49,353 nt of DNA from Sphingomonas sp. (GCF_025363195.1 NZ_JANYEK010000246.1:1-49353); one strand, 5' to 3'. Positions 14,553 to 23,214 are shown, counted from the first letter of the stretch. Made by a program: numbers and translations. The notes: a model not told the origin generated them from the letters alone.

Positions 14553-14996
14553 TCAAGCAGCGATGGAATGCTCCGGCCCATCGTCGTCATTGGCCGGCGC
14601 CCGCGGCTTGCGGGTGCGCCGGGCGCGGGGTTTGCGGCGCGGCAGACGAGCCTGCACGATATGGCGGATGGTCCGCAGCCGTAGCACGGACGCGGTCGTG
14701 ATCGCCGCCACCACGACGTCGAGCCACGTGGTGATCTCGAACATCGTTACGAAAGTGGTGATCTCAGGCGCCATCATACCAAGCAGGCGGAGCCCCTCGC
14801 CTTCCAACTGCCAGGCCACCAAGGCGACGAAAATGGCGAGCGGGACAACGAGGATCACCTTCCCGCGTGTTATGCGATCCAGCTTGCGCGCGGGCATTGC
14901 GACAAGCCAAACGTGCAGGACGCGCGCAACCTTAGTCTCCGGGACCGCAACCAACACCAGCCAGCAGGCAAGCAGCAGGATCATGACGGTCGGCAA
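14553..14996 (-). CDS. Small membrane protein downstream of the RND pump (uncharacterised)
   Basis: A 147-residue protein I do not recognise. It has hydrophobic segments at about 3-18 (TVMILLLACWLVLVAV), 47-64 (VILVVPLAIFVALVAWQL) and 84-103 (MFEITTWLDVVVAAITTASV), so two or three membrane helices. The C-terminal 40 residues are strongly basic (PRRKPRARRTRKPRAP) and end in an acidic patch. The start appears to be TTG at 14996, which lies eight bases after an AGAGG ribosome binding site; an ATG follows at 14984. It begins 12 bases after the stop of the RND permease, so it is the last gene of that operon. A role as an accessory or membrane-stress protein is a guess from position only. Confidence 0.65.
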   Translation of the reverse strand: MPTVMILLLACWLVLVAVPETKVARVLHVWLVAMPARKLDRITRGKVILVVPLAIFVALVAWQLEGEGLRLLGMMAPEITTFVTMFEITTWLDVVVAAITTASVLRLRTIRHIVQARLPRRKPRARRTRKPRAPANDDDGPEHSIAA

Positions 14997-15008
14997 CGGA
15001 GCGCCTCT

Positions 15009-18000
15009 TTATTCCGCCGGCTGCGGATCGTCGCTGCTGTGGCCACCCAGTCGCGGCGGTGTGCCGGGGAGGCGCGCCTTAGGATCGTGATCGATGACTG
15101 GCAGGCCATCGTCCCCGGGCTGATAGGTCAGCAAGCTGCGGCGCAGTTTCGGCCCGATCCACACCTCGATGCTCGCCGCGAGGCTAAAGCTGGCGGGCAC
15201 GATCAACAGCGTCAGCAATGTCGACAGCGACAGGCCACCGATAACCGTGATGCCCATCGGCACGCGCGCCGATCCATCGCCGTTCAGCGCCAGCGCGGTC
15301 GGCAGCATGCCGGCGACCATCGCCACCGTCGTCATCACGATCGGCTGGGCGCGCTTGTATCCGGCATCGACGATCGCATCGAACAGCGGCACGCCCTTGC
15401 TCATCTCATCCAGCGCGAAATCGATCAGCAGAATCGAATTCTTGGCGACGATGCCGAACAGCATGATGATCCCGATAAAGACCGGCATCGACATCGGAAT
15501 GCCGGTGATCAACAGCCCGATCAGCCCACCCAACGGCGCCAGCAGCAGAGACCCCATGTTGACCAAGGGCGGCAGGACGCGGCGATAGAGCAAGACCAGC
15601 ACCGCGAAGACGAGGAAACACCCGGAGGCCAGCGCGATCATGACGTTGGTGATCATCTCCTGCTGCCATTTGTCTGACCCGACGACGAGTTCGCCGACAC
15701 CGATCGGCAGGTTCTTCATCGTCGGCAAATCGTGAATCAGCTTCTGTGCGGTGCCACTGACCAAGCCGGGTGCAAGATCCATCCCGACGGTCAGCTGGCG
15801 TTTTTGCGCGACCCGCTGGATTTGCGTCGGGCCGGCGCCGAAGCCGATCGTTGCGACCAGGCTGAGCGGCACCGACGCGCCGCTTTGTGTGGCGACCGGT
15901 AGGTTCTGGATCGTCGACATCCGCTGGCGCGCATTCTGGTCGAGCGCGACACGGATCGGCACCTGACGATCGCTGAGCGAGAATTTCGCGCTGTTCTGGT
16001 CGATATCACCCAGTGTCGCGATGCGAATTGCCGAGGACAGAGCCTGGGTAGTGACACCAAGGTTCGCGGCCAGATCCATATGCGGGGTGATAACGATTTC
16101 CGGTCGCAACAGATCGCCCTCGATGCGCGGCGCGATCAGCCCTGGAACCTTGCCCATTTCCTCGACCAGCTTGATCGCCGTCTGGGTCAATTGCTTGGGA
16201 TCGTCGCCGCCGAGCACGATCGACAGCTGACGCGAACTGTTGCCCCAACCGCCCTGTGCACGGAACGCGACGCGCGCGTCCGCAATCGTCGCGAGCTGCG
16301 GCGACATGGCGCGTTCGAACTGCGCACTGGTCTGCGATTTCTTCGCCTTGTACATCGCCGTGACGCGACCATTGCCGACGAAGGTGCGGGCATAGACGTG
16401 TTGCACGTCTGACTGGCGGCGGAACAATTCGGCGACACGGTTCACCACCACCTGCGTTTCGGCCAGCGTCGTGCCGGGCACCATAGTCACGAGCGCCGTG
16501 GACGAATCGAGATCGCGATCGGGATTGAAGGTTTTGGGAAGGCCGATCATCAACACCACGGTCAGCGCGAACGAAACCACGCCCGCCACGATCGCCGACC
16601 AGCGATGCCTGAGCGTCCACCGCAGCGTTTTTATATAGACGTCCATCAACCAGCCTTCGCCGTGCGACGCCTGCCCCTTGGCCTTGAGGAAATAGGCCGC
16701 GACCATCGGCGTGATGAGGCGCGCCACCCCCAGGCTGAGCAACACAGACACCACCACGGTCAGGCCAAAATTCTTGAAGAATTCGCCTGACACGCCGGGC
16801 ATCAACCCGACTGGCAAGAACACCGCGACGATCGACATGGTGGTGGCGAGCACAGCGAGTCCGATTTCGTCCGCCGCGTCGATCGACGCCTGATACGCGC
16901 TCTTGCCCATGCGCATGTGGCGGACGATGTTCTCGATCTCGACGATCGCATCGTCGACCAGCACGCCTGCGACCAAGCTGAGCGCCATCAGCGTCATGTT
17001 GTTGAGCGTGAAGCCGAGCAGGTCCATGAACCAGAATGTCGGGATCGCCGACAGCGGGATCGCCAGCGCCGAGATGATGGTCGAGCGCCAGTCCCGCAGG
17101 AACAGGAACACCACGACCACCGCAAGCAAGGCCCCCTCGACCATCGCTTCCATCGCCGAATGGAATTGCGCCTCGGTATATTTGACGCTGTTGCTGATCA
17201 TCTGGAAATGGACTTGCGGGTTGCGCTTCTCCAGCGCTTCCAGCTTCTTCTGCGCTTCGTGGAAAACCGTAACGTCCGAGCCGCCCTTGGCCCGTTGGAA
17301 GTCGAAGCTCAGCACCTGCTGTCCGTCGAACTGAGAGGCAGAGCGCTGTTCGGCATAAAGATCGCGCACCCGACCGAGATCGTCGAGCCGCACGGTGCGC
17401 CCGCCGCCGACCATGATCTGGGTCTCGCCCAACGCATAGGCGGTGCGCGCATTACCGAGCACGCGAACCGATTGTTCGGAACCGGCGATCTCGGCGCGTC
17501 CGCCGGCTGCGTTCAAATTCACCTGGCGCAATTGCTGGTTGACCGCGCTGGCAGTGATGCCCTGCGCCTGCAGCTTCAGCGGATCGAGGATCACGCGGAT
17601 CTCGCGATCGACGCCACCGTTGCGGTCGACGCCGGCCATGCCGGGCACACTGAGCAATTCTTTGGCGACCGTGTTGTCGATGTACCAGCTGAGCTGTTCG
17701 ACCGTCATATCGGTCGAAATGGCGGCATAACTGGCGAGATCCTGCCCGGTCGTATTGGCGCGGCTGACTTGTGGTTCCAAAATCCCATCGGGCAGATTAC
17801 TGCGGATCTGCTGGATCGCCGATCGCACATCCTCGACCGCGCGATCGATCGGCGTGCCGAGCGCGAGCTGGATGACGGTGGTGGACTGGCCTTCCTGAAC
17901 GGTCGAATCGATCTCGTCGATGCCCTGCAGGCTGCGCACCGCCGCCTCGACCTTTTGCGTGATCTGGTTTTCCAGTTCGGTCGGCGCGGCACCCGGCTGG

Positions 18001-18158
18001 CTGATCGAGACGATCACCACCGGAAAATCGATGTCCGGCTGGTTGTTGACGTCCATCCGCGCGAAACTCACCAGCCCGGCCACCGTCAGCATGACGAAGA
18101 CAACGATCGACGGTATCGGGTTCCGGATCGACCAGGCAGAGATGTTGCGGAAGCTCAT
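15009..18158 (-). CDS. RND family efflux transporter permease subunit
   Basis: A 1049-residue inner-membrane RND pump component, normal length for AcrB/MexB-like permeases. The N-terminal helix (SAWSIRNPIPSIVVFVMLTVAGLVS) is followed by a periplasmic PN/PC domain. TM4 carries the paired acidic residues (SLVAGVLVDDAIVEIENI) needed for proton relay. The second half repeats the layout, with PVFIGIIMLFGIVAKNSILLIDFA at the second duplicated region and GYKRAQPIVMTTVAMVAGMLPTA. Together with the adaptor encoded just upstream it should form an export pump for small toxic or lipophilic compounds. No outer-membrane channel gene is in the operon, so a TolC-like protein from elsewhere is needed. The substrate range cannot be inferred. 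Confidence 0.94.
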   Translation of the reverse strand: MSFRNISAWSIRNPIPSIVVFVMLTVAGLVSFARMDVNNQPDIDFPVVIVSISQPGAAPTELENQITQKVEAAVRSLQGIDEIDSTVQEGQSTTVIQLALGTPIDRAVEDVRSAIQQIRSNLPDGILEPQVSRANTTGQDLASYAAISTDMTVEQLSWYIDNTVAKELLSVPGMAGVDRNGGVDREIRVILDPLKLQAQGITASAVNQQLRQVNLNAAGGRAEIAGSEQSVRVLGNARTAYALGETQIMVGGGRTVRLDDLGRVRDLYAEQRSASQFDGQQVLSFDFQRAKGGSDVTVFHEAQKKLEALEKRNPQVHFQMISNSVKYTEAQFHSAMEAMVEGALLAVVVVFLFLRDWRSTIISALAIPLSAIPTFWFMDLLGFTLNNMTLMALSLVAGVLVDDAIVEIENIVRHMRMGKSAYQASIDAADEIGLAVLATTMSIVAVFLPVGLMPGVSGEFFKNFGLTVVVSVLLSLGVARLITPMVAAYFLKAKGQASHGEGWLMDVYIKTLRWTLRHRWSAIVAGVVSFALTVVLMIGLPKTFNPDRDLDSSTALVTMVPGTTLAETQVVVNRVAELFRRQSDVQHVYARTFVGNGRVTAMYKAKKSQTSAQFERAMSPQLATIADARVAFRAQGGWGNSSRQLSIVLGGDDPKQLTQTAIKLVEEMGKVPGLIAPRIEGDLLRPEIVITPHMDLAANLGVTTQALSSAIRIATLGDIDQNSAKFSLSDRQVPIRVALDQNARQRMSTIQNLPVATQSGASVPLSLVATIGFGAGPTQIQRVAQKRQLTVGMDLAPGLVSGTAQKLIHDLPTMKNLPIGVGELVVGSDKWQQEMITNVMIALASGCFLVFAVLVLLYRRVLPPLVNMGSLLLAPLGGLIGLLITGIPMSMPVFIGIIMLFGIVAKNSILLIDFALDEMSKGVPLFDAIVDAGYKRAQPIVMTTVAMVAGMLPTALALNGDGSARVPMGITVIGGLSLSTLLTLLIVPASFSLAASIEVWIGPKLRRSLLTYQPGDDGLPVIDHDPKARLPGTPPRLGGHSSDDPQPAE

Positions 18159-18162
18159 GGGA

Positions 18163-19335
18163 TCAGCCTTGCGCGGTCTTGAGGATCGGTTTCACCTTCT
18201 GGCCAGGATTGAGAAATGCACCGGCCGACAGCACGACACGCTCCGTACCGTTCAGACCACTGGCGACCATTACGCCCTCATCGGACACGCCGCCAAGCGT
18301 GATCTGGCGGCGCACAACGCGATCCTGCCCGTCGAGGACATACACGTAATTGCCCGCTGCGTCGCTTTGAATCGCCGAGTTGGGCAGTTGCGGTGCGCGC
18401 GCCCCGCCGCTGGTGATCTGTGCCGCTGCGAACCCGCCGGGCCTAAGCGCGGGATCGTAAGCCAGCGCAATCCGCGCGATGCCCTGCCGCGTGGTCGGAT
18501 CAATCACCGGCGACACCTGCCACACCGCGCCCTTGAAGCTTTGCGATCCGCCGACCGGCGTTACGCTGGCCGCGACGCCGACCGGAAGCCCGGCGAGATC
18601 GCCTTCGGACAGCGCGGCGCGCATTTCCATATCGCCGCCCTGGGCCAAACGGAACAACGTGCCCGAGGCCGAACTGACGATCTGGCCCGGTTCCACGCTG
18701 CGCGTCAGCACAAGACCAGCGGCCGGCGCGCGAATGTCGAGGCGGCCGTTGCGCGCGCGCTGTTCGCCGAGCGCGGCCTGCGCGACGTTCACGCGAGCCA
18801 GGGCGGCATCGTGCGTCGCCGCCTTGCGTTCCAGATCGGCCTTGGAGATGAAACCGCGATCGACCAGCGATTGCGCGCGTTTGAGTTCCGATTGGGCAAT
18901 CGCCGCGTCGGAGCGCGCGACGTTGATCTGCGCGGCAAGGCTTGCCGCCGTCTCGGACTGGACCGAGCGATCGACCCGAGCCAGCACCTGTCCGGCCCGC
19001 ACCCATTGGCCGGGTTGCACTAGCACGTTCGTCACCATGCCACCCTCGCCCGCCACGCCGACCGGCATCTCGCGCCGTGCCGCCAGCGTGCCCGTCGCCG
19101 AAACGACGCGCGCCACCATCTTGCTGCCCGGCACCACGACCGAGACGTTGGGCAGCTCATCTTTCTTGACCGCCACCGCCGTCGGCTTAGCACTATGCCC
19201 GAAGCCCCAGAAGGCGATGCCCACCGCCAGCACCATGGCGACGATGCCGATGATCCACCATTTGCGATTCGAGCGCACCTCGCCCTCGATCGCAAGCCGC
19301 CCGTCATTGTCGAACGTCGTGGTTTCGTACTTCAT
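18163..19335 (-). CDS. RND efflux periplasmic adaptor subunit (membrane fusion protein)
   Basis: A 390-residue membrane-fusion protein that bridges the RND permease and an outer-membrane channel. One N-terminal anchor helix (WWIIGIVAMVLAVGIAFWGF, about residues 26-45) is followed by a lipoyl/hairpin domain beginning VSATGTLAARREMPVGVAGEG, a coiled-coil hairpin (AQINVARSDAAIAQSELKRAQSLV), and the second lipoyl half (LDIRAPAAGLVLTRSVEPGQIV). A barrel domain follows. I choose the ATG at 19335 (GGGAA nine bases before) over the GTG at 19344. It is the first gene of a three-gene operon; four bases separate it from the permease. The 364-base upstream region probably contains the operon's promoter and regulatory sites. 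Confidence 0.92.
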   Translation of the reverse strand: MKYETTTFDNDGRLAIEGEVRSNRKWWIIGIVAMVLAVGIAFWGFGHSAKPTAVAVKKDELPNVSVVVPGSKMVARVVSATGTLAARREMPVGVAGEGGMVTNVLVQPGQWVRAGQVLARVDRSVQSETAASLAAQINVARSDAAIAQSELKRAQSLVDRGFISKADLERKAATHDAALARVNVAQAALGEQRARNGRLDIRAPAAGLVLTRSVEPGQIVSSASGTLFRLAQGGDMEMRAALSEGDLAGLPVGVAASVTPVGGSQSFKGAVWQVSPVIDPTTRQGIARIALAYDPALRPGGFAAAQITSGGARAPQLPNSAIQSDAAGNYVYVLDGQDRVVRRQITLGGVSDEGVMVASGLNGTERVVLSAGAFLNPGQKVKPILKTAQG

Positions 19336-19699
19336 CCGTGCCACTTCCCGATGCCCCCACCCGGCGGTCGCGCCGGTCTCTCCCCAACTGTATTATCGAA
19401 ATAACTCACCGGCCTCAAGAGGCTCTTTTCGTAGACCGCCGATCATCTTCGCCTGTCCACCTGCGCGAAGGTTGTGTGCCAATGCCCTTTCCAGTTGCCT
19501 TTCGCAAGTTCCACGGATCAACAGTGGCGGTTACTTTGCCCCGTTATCATCGATTTGCGCTTAAAAGTTCAGGCTAGGATATTCCGTCTTTCCAGCGTCG
19601 AGAATTCTCGATGTCGTTTCGTCAAAGAAATGGTTGCAATAAAAGTTTAAGGGAACAACTCTACGCGTCACGTTATACGACGGGAACAGGGTCAGGACG
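19336..19699. other. Intergenic regulatory region between divergent adaptor and GlsB-like genes
   Basis: This 364-base stretch separates two divergent genes and contains no convincing reading frame. It is less GC-rich than its surroundings in its right half. It holds a perfect 14-bp palindrome (separate entry) and, close to the forward gene, GGAAC (19652-19656) followed by CGTTA at 19671. These elements resemble the general stress sigma factor EcfG -35/-10 boxes, but the 14-base spacer is shorter than the usual 16-17, so I do not call it a promoter. Two promoters facing outward are expected here. Confidence 0.5.
19598..19611. promoter_or_regulatory. Perfect 14-bp palindrome, candidate operator
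   Basis: TCGAGAATTCTCGA is its own reverse complement and lies in the divergent intergenic region, about 90 bases before the GlsB-like start and 260 bases before the efflux adaptor start. Dyads of this size are typical binding sites of TetR- or MarR-like dimers, but no regulator gene is adjacent. Confidence 0.35.
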
Positions 19700-19960
19700 A
19701 TGGAGCACGGTATTCTCGGCTGGCTGGCAATTGGATTGGTCGCGGGTGTTCTGGGCAAGCTGATCATGCCGGGGCGCGATCCTGGCGGGATCATCGTGAC
19801 TATCGTCATCGGCATCGCAGGGGCGCTGTTTGCCGGGTTCGTGGCCCAGGCGATGGGCTGGGAATTTGGCGGCGGTTGGCATAATTATGCCGCCGCGACG
19901 GCGGGTGCAATAGTGTTGCTGGCCCTGTATCGCGTGGTCCTGTCACGGCGTGGACGCTGA
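19700..19960 (+). CDS. GlsB/YeaQ/YmgE family stress response membrane protein
   Basis: An 86-residue protein with three hydrophobic segments (ILGWLAIGLVAGVLGKLIMPG, IIVTIVIGIAGALFAGFVAQ, AATAGAIVLLALYRVVL). The glycine-rich first helix and the GLVAGVLGKLIMPGRDPGGIIVTIVIGIAGA pattern are the signature of the transglycosylase-associated (YeaQ/YmgE) family. These small inner-membrane proteins are induced by osmotic, acid or stationary-phase stress in several bacteria. The insert EFGGGWHNY between helix two and three is variable. The ATG at 19700 is preceded by AGGGTCAGGACG. It is followed by SIMPL 117 bases later; the two may share a stress regulon. Confidence 0.87.
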   Translation: MEHGILGWLAIGLVAGVLGKLIMPGRDPGGIIVTIVIGIAGALFAGFVAQAMGWEFGGGWHNYAAATAGAIVLLALYRVVLSRRGR

Positions 19961-20077
19961 GATTTTTAGAGACTGAACCAAAACCGAACCTTTTTCCGTT
20001 CAGCTTTTGTTGTCCGGTCGGCCGTCATGGCCGGTAGGCAGGCCGGCCGGCCCTTCCAATAACAGGAGTTTCAACAG

Positions 20078-20821
20078 ATGAAGTTGCTCGCGACCGCTTT
20101 GATGCTCGCCGTACCGGTTCTCGCTACCGCGCCGCTATCCAGCGCCTCGGCCCAGAATGCGCCAAGCGTCGAATCGATGGTGCCAGCAAGCGGCACCGTG
20201 CTCGACGTGTCGGCCACTGGCCGCACCACCCGCGTGCCCGACGTAGCGATGATCCGGTCCGGCGTGGTGACACAGGATGCGACCGCGTCCGCCGCGCTCT
20301 CCGACAATTCAGATCGCATGGCGCGCGTACTTGCCGCCTTGAAGAGCGCCGGTGTTGCGGGACGTGATATCGCCACCGCCAACGTTTCGCTCAGCCCACA
20401 ATATCGCTATGCCGACCATGCACCGCCGGTCATCACCGGCTATCAGGCGAGCAACACCGTTTCGGTGCGCTTCCGCGACATTGCGAAGGCAGGCGCGATT
20501 CTGGATGCGCTGGTCAAGCAGGGGGCGAACCAGATCGACGGGCCGAACCTCTCGCTCGACAAGCCCGAAGCGGCGCTGGACGACGCGCGTGCCGACGCGG
20601 TGAAGGTCGCCCGGGCTCGCGCCGAGCTTTACGCCAAGGCGGCGGGGATGAGCGTCGCGCGAATCGTCTCGATCGGCGAGGGCGGGGAAAATGCCGGCAA
20701 TCAGCCGCCGATGCCGCAATTCCGCATGCTCAGGGTATCGGCTGATTCGGCGCCTACACAGATCGTTTCGGGCGAAACCGACGTCACCGTGACCCTCAAC
20801 GTTCGCTTCCTGCTGAAATAA
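20078..20821 (+). CDS. SIMPL domain (DUF541) periplasmic protein
   Basis: A 247-residue secreted protein with a signal peptide (about residues 1-25, ending SSASAQ) and a SIMPL/DUF541 domain. Visible features are the opening TVLDVSATGRTTRVPDVAMIRSGVVT, the central YQASNTVSVRFRDIAKAGAILDALVKQGANQIDGPNLS, and EAALDDARADAVKVARARAELYAKAAGMSV near the end, all matching this family (BP26/OMP28-like). The family forms periplasmic ring-like oligomers in Brucella and protects from oxidative or envelope stress in E. coli; a stress role is inferred. A strong ribosome binding site (CAGGAG) lies just upstream. A terminator follows the stop. Confidence 0.9.
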   Translation: MKLLATALMLAVPVLATAPLSSASAQNAPSVESMVPASGTVLDVSATGRTTRVPDVAMIRSGVVTQDATASAALSDNSDRMARVLAALKSAGVAGRDIATANVSLSPQYRYADHAPPVITGYQASNTVSVRFRDIAKAGAILDALVKQGANQIDGPNLSLDKPEAALDDARADAVKVARARAELYAKAAGMSVARIVSIGEGGENAGNQPPMPQFRMLRVSADSAPTQIVSGETDVTVTLNVRFLLK

Positions 20822-20841
20822 AGCGCCCACCTTTTAATTAC

Positions 20842-20879
20842 GAAAAAGGGCCGTCCGGTTGCCCAGGCGGCCCTTTTTC
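20842..20879. terminator. Rho-independent terminator after the SIMPL gene
   Basis: GAAAAAGGGCCG (20842-20853) pairs perfectly with CGGCCCTTTTTC (20868-20879), loop 14 bases. The A-run on one side and T-run on the other make it a terminator in both directions; it also faces the 3' end of the convergent GlsB-like gene. Confidence 0.82.
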
Positions 20880-20904
20880 TTACAATATTACAAAAATATT
20901 TAGC

Positions 20905-21156
20905 TCAGCGGACACTACCGCGACGTACAAGATTTACGATCGCGAGCAGGATCACCGCACCGATCAACGAGTAGATAAACGTCGTGATCGTGATCGCCTG
21001 GTTGATGCCAGCGCCGAAAATGAACGAAGCGATCACCGAACCGATGATGCCGACGACAACATTCAGGATAATGCCCTGCTGCCCATCGGTGCGCATGATC
21101 ATGCTGGCCAACCAGCCGCAAATACCACCGATGACGAGCCAAATGATGATACCCAT
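20905..21156 (-). CDS. GlsB/YeaQ/YmgE family stress response membrane protein (second copy)
   Basis: An 83-residue membrane protein of the same transglycosylase-associated family as the gene at 19700, opening IIIWLVIGGICGWLASMIMR and continuing IILNVVVGIIGSVIASFIFGAG, then a third helix IYSLIGAVILLAIVNLVRRG. The two copies are clearly diverged, so this is not a recent duplication. The DGQQGIILNVVVGIIG motif is the classic YeaQ form. The ATG at 21156 is preceded by a good ribosome binding site (AGAGGGAAG); a longer frame upstream to 21303 is not supported. It converges on the SIMPL gene and lies downstream of sciP but behind the sciP terminator. Confidence 0.9.
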   Translation of the reverse strand: MGIIIWLVIGGICGWLASMIMRTDGQQGIILNVVVGIIGSVIASFIFGAGINQAITITTFIYSLIGAVILLAIVNLVRRGSVR

Positions 21157-21259
21157 TGTCGCTTCCCTCTGTTTCCGCCCGCCGTTCGGGCTACGGAAAG
21201 CAAGACTCGCAACGCGCCGAATTTGTTCCGGTAGCGGTTTGTTTTCGGTCGAAACGAAA

Positions 21260-21291
21260 ACGGCCCGCGCCCTGATTGGGGCACGGGCCGT
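21260..21291 (-). terminator. Terminator of sciP
   Basis: On the reverse strand the arm starting ACGGCCCGTGCCCC (21291-21278) pairs with GGGCGCGGGCCGT (21272-21260) around a 5-base loop, with one unpaired or wobble position, and is followed by TTTT. It begins 22 bases after the sciP stop. Confidence 0.7.
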
Positions 21292-21313
21292 CATCCATCG
21301 CACGGACGAGCGG

Positions 21314-21613
21314 TCAGTATTTCTGCTGCCGATCGTAGAGCGAGCGATAATGCTGGATGCGCGTCACGCGCAGGCCGGGCATGCCTGAGCGATCGATAGC
21401 GCGTTGCCAGCCGGCGAATTCCTCGACCGTCAGGCTGTAGCGATCGCACACTTCGTCGACCGACAGCAGCCCGCCATTCACCGCTGCGACCACTTCGGCC
21501 TTGCGACGCACGACCCAGCGGGTCGTCTCGGGCGGCGGCAGGCTGTCCAGCGTCAGCGGCTCGCCGAGCGGGCCGATGACTTTGGCCGGACGAATTTTCT
21601 GGTTCTCGATCAT
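21314..21613 (-). CDS. sciP: CtrA inhibitor SciP (DUF1153)
   Basis: A 99-residue DUF1153 protein, the SciP family of alphaproteobacterial cell cycle regulators. SciP binds CtrA and blocks transcription of CtrA-dependent promoters in G1 in Caulobacter. The family core is intact: VIGPLGEPLTLDSLPPPETTRWVVRRKAEVVAAVNGGLL, then a helix-turn-helix SVDEVCDRYSLTVEEFAGWQRAID and the basic end RVTRIQHYRSL. The length is near the 90-100 of homologues. It is followed by a terminator and appears monocistronic. I looked for GAnTC methylation sites and TTAA-N7-TTAA CtrA boxes in the 110 bases upstream and saw none, so CtrA control is not supported by an obvious site here. Confidence 0.93.
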   Translation of the reverse strand: MIENQKIRPAKVIGPLGEPLTLDSLPPPETTRWVVRRKAEVVAAVNGGLLSVDEVCDRYSLTVEEFAGWQRAIDRSGMPGLRVTRIQHYRSLYDRQQKY

Positions 21614-21731
21614 TCTAACCTCGGATCGGGGCGGGGGCCCCCGTTCTGTGTTTTACGTGACTACATTCTGTAGGACGGGATGTATCTCTTGGACTTGAAC
21701 GCCGGCTAAAGCGGCTCGGTAAACAGCGGCT

Positions 21732-22046
21732 TCATCTTTCTTTCCAACGTATTAGCGATGCGGCCATATCGGCATTGAAAGCCCCGTGCAGCGGCGCGAA
21801 CAGGCTGCGGACAGCGGGGGTATTAAATAAGCGGGCCTGGAACCGTGCGGTCGGGCTGGCCGCCTGACGGGCGGCGATACCGACCATCATCACCGCAAGA
21901 TCGGCCGGCAACACCGTCAGCGGAGTATCGAACTCGAAACGGGAGAAACTCAGGTCCAACGCAGCGCCTTTTGTAAGGAATGAACCTCCTGATAGCGCGC
22001 ACGTCTGAAGGCCGGGTAAAGCGGACGAAAATCCTTTGGAAAGCAT
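21732..22046 (-). CDS. Possible small protein, unrecognised
   Basis: This stretch between sciP and mnmA would otherwise be a 475-base gap. It contains a reverse-strand frame of up to 104 residues that I do not recognise. The better part is the last 75 residues, which have largely GC-ending codons and a plausible helical composition ([57 protein letters not shown]), loosely reminiscent of phasin-like or other small amphipathic proteins. The ATG at 22046 has no good ribosome binding site, and a TTG near 21960 after AAAGGCG is an alternative start. It could equally be a decayed gene. It lies divergent from mnmA with its start only 42 bases from that gene. Confidence 0.4.
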   Translation of the reverse strand: MLSKGFSSALPGLQTCALSGGSFLTKGAALDLSFSRFEFDTPLTVLPADLAVMMVGIAARQAASPTARFQARLFNTPAVRSLFAPLHGAFNADMAASLIRWKER

Positions 22047-22088
22047 GTGTTTTGCAATGGGACACTTCGCACCTTATGGGAGCGTTGC

Positions 22089-23210
22089 ATGACCGAAATC
22101 AGCGATTTTCAGCTCGGGGACACCCTGAAAGGCAAGCGAATCGTCGTGGCAATGTCGGGTGGCGTCGATTCGTCTGTCGTCGCCGCTTTGGCGGCGCAGA
22201 CCGGGGCGGAGACGATCGGCATCACGCTCCAACTGTACGATCATGGCGAAGCGGTGGGTCGCGCGGGATCGTGTTGCGCCGGGCGCGATATCCGTGACGC
22301 CCGCGCCGTTTGCGATCGCCTGGGCATCGCGCATTACGTTTACGATCACGAATCCAGCTTTCGCAAGACGGTGATCGACGGGTTCGTGGACGAATATCTC
22401 GCCGGCCGCACGCCAATTCCCTGTGTCCGGTGCAACATGGGGCCGAAGTTCACCGATCTGTTCGGGCTCGCCCGCGATCTCGGCGCGGATTGTCTGGCAA
22501 CCGGCCATTACGTCCGCCGCGTTGAAGGCCTGGAAGGCGCCGAATTGCACCGCGCGATCGATCCGGCGCGCGACCAGAGCTATTTTCTGTTTGCCACTAC
22601 CCAGCACCAGCTGGACTATTTGCGGTTTCCGCTGGGAGGCCTGCCCAAGGCGAAGGTGCGCCAATTGGCGGCGGACATGGGTCTGGGCGTTGCAGCCAAG
22701 CCTGACAGTCAGGACATCTGCTTCGTCCCCGACGGCAATTACGCCGATCTGGTGCGCAAGCTTCGCCCGGAAGCCGATGTCGGCGGGGAGATCGTCGACG
22801 AGAGCGGTCGTGCGCTTGGCCTCCATCGTGGCATCGTCAATTATACGGTCGGCCAGCGCCGCGGGCTGGAGATCGGTGGTACGCCCGAGCCGCTGTATGT
22901 GGTGCGCCTTGAACCCGTAAGCCGCCGTGTCGTCGTCGGCCCGCGCACCGCGCTGGCGGTCGATGCGGCTCGGCTGACCGAGATCAACTGGATCGGCGGC
23001 GATATTTCGGGCCCATTGACGGTGCCAATGACAGTCAAGGTCCGTTCTATGGCAAAGGCTGTTTCCGCACGGCTGGAGGCGGGCCGGCTCGCGTTCGATG
23101 CGCCGGAATATGGCGTGTCACCGGGCCAGGCGGCGGTCTTCTATTCGGGTGAACGGGTTATGGGCGGCGGGTGGATCGCCGAGACCGAACGGGCACGAGC
23201 CGCAGCCTGA
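22089..23210 (+). CDS. mnmA: tRNA-specific 2-thiouridylase MnmA
   Basis: A 373-residue enzyme that thiolates uridine 34 of tRNA-Lys, -Glu and -Gln, using sulfur relayed from a cysteine desulfurase. The ATP-binding PP-loop is SGGVDSS at 23-29. The catalytic cysteine pair is C115 (PCVRCN) and C211 (SQDICF), matching E. coli C102/C199. Other conserved pieces are TGHY (138-141), DQSYFL, and YTVGQRRGL. Alphaproteobacterial members carry an insert after the PP-loop with vicinal cysteines (GSCCAG), seen here. The ATG at 22089 has GGGAG eight bases upstream and gives the family N-terminus. It converges on the phzF-type gene with four bases between the stops. Confidence 0.96.
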   Translation: MTEISDFQLGDTLKGKRIVVAMSGGVDSSVVAALAAQTGAETIGITLQLYDHGEAVGRAGSCCAGRDIRDARAVCDRLGIAHYVYDHESSFRKTVIDGFVDEYLAGRTPIPCVRCNMGPKFTDLFGLARDLGADCLATGHYVRRVEGLEGAELHRAIDPARDQSYFLFATTQHQLDYLRFPLGGLPKAKVRQLAADMGLGVAAKPDSQDICFVPDGNYADLVRKLRPEADVGGEIVDESGRALGLHRGIVNYTVGQRRGLEIGGTPEPLYVVRLEPVSRRVVVGPRTALAVDAARLTEINWIGGDISGPLTVPMTVKVRSMAKAVSARLEAGRLAFDAPEYGVSPGQAAVFYSGERVMGGGWIAETERARAAA

Positions 23211-23214
23211 CGTT

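Noticed and set aside
16917-18182. Long forward frame (421 residues) antisense to the RND permease
   Set aside because: It mirrors the third-position GC of the real gene, is very rich in Arg, Asp and His and matches no domain; the permease on the other strand is certain.
19652-19675. General stress sigma factor EcfG promoter before the YeaQ-like gene
   Set aside because: GGAAC and CGTTA are 14 bases apart, short of the 16-17 of the consensus; kept only as a note.
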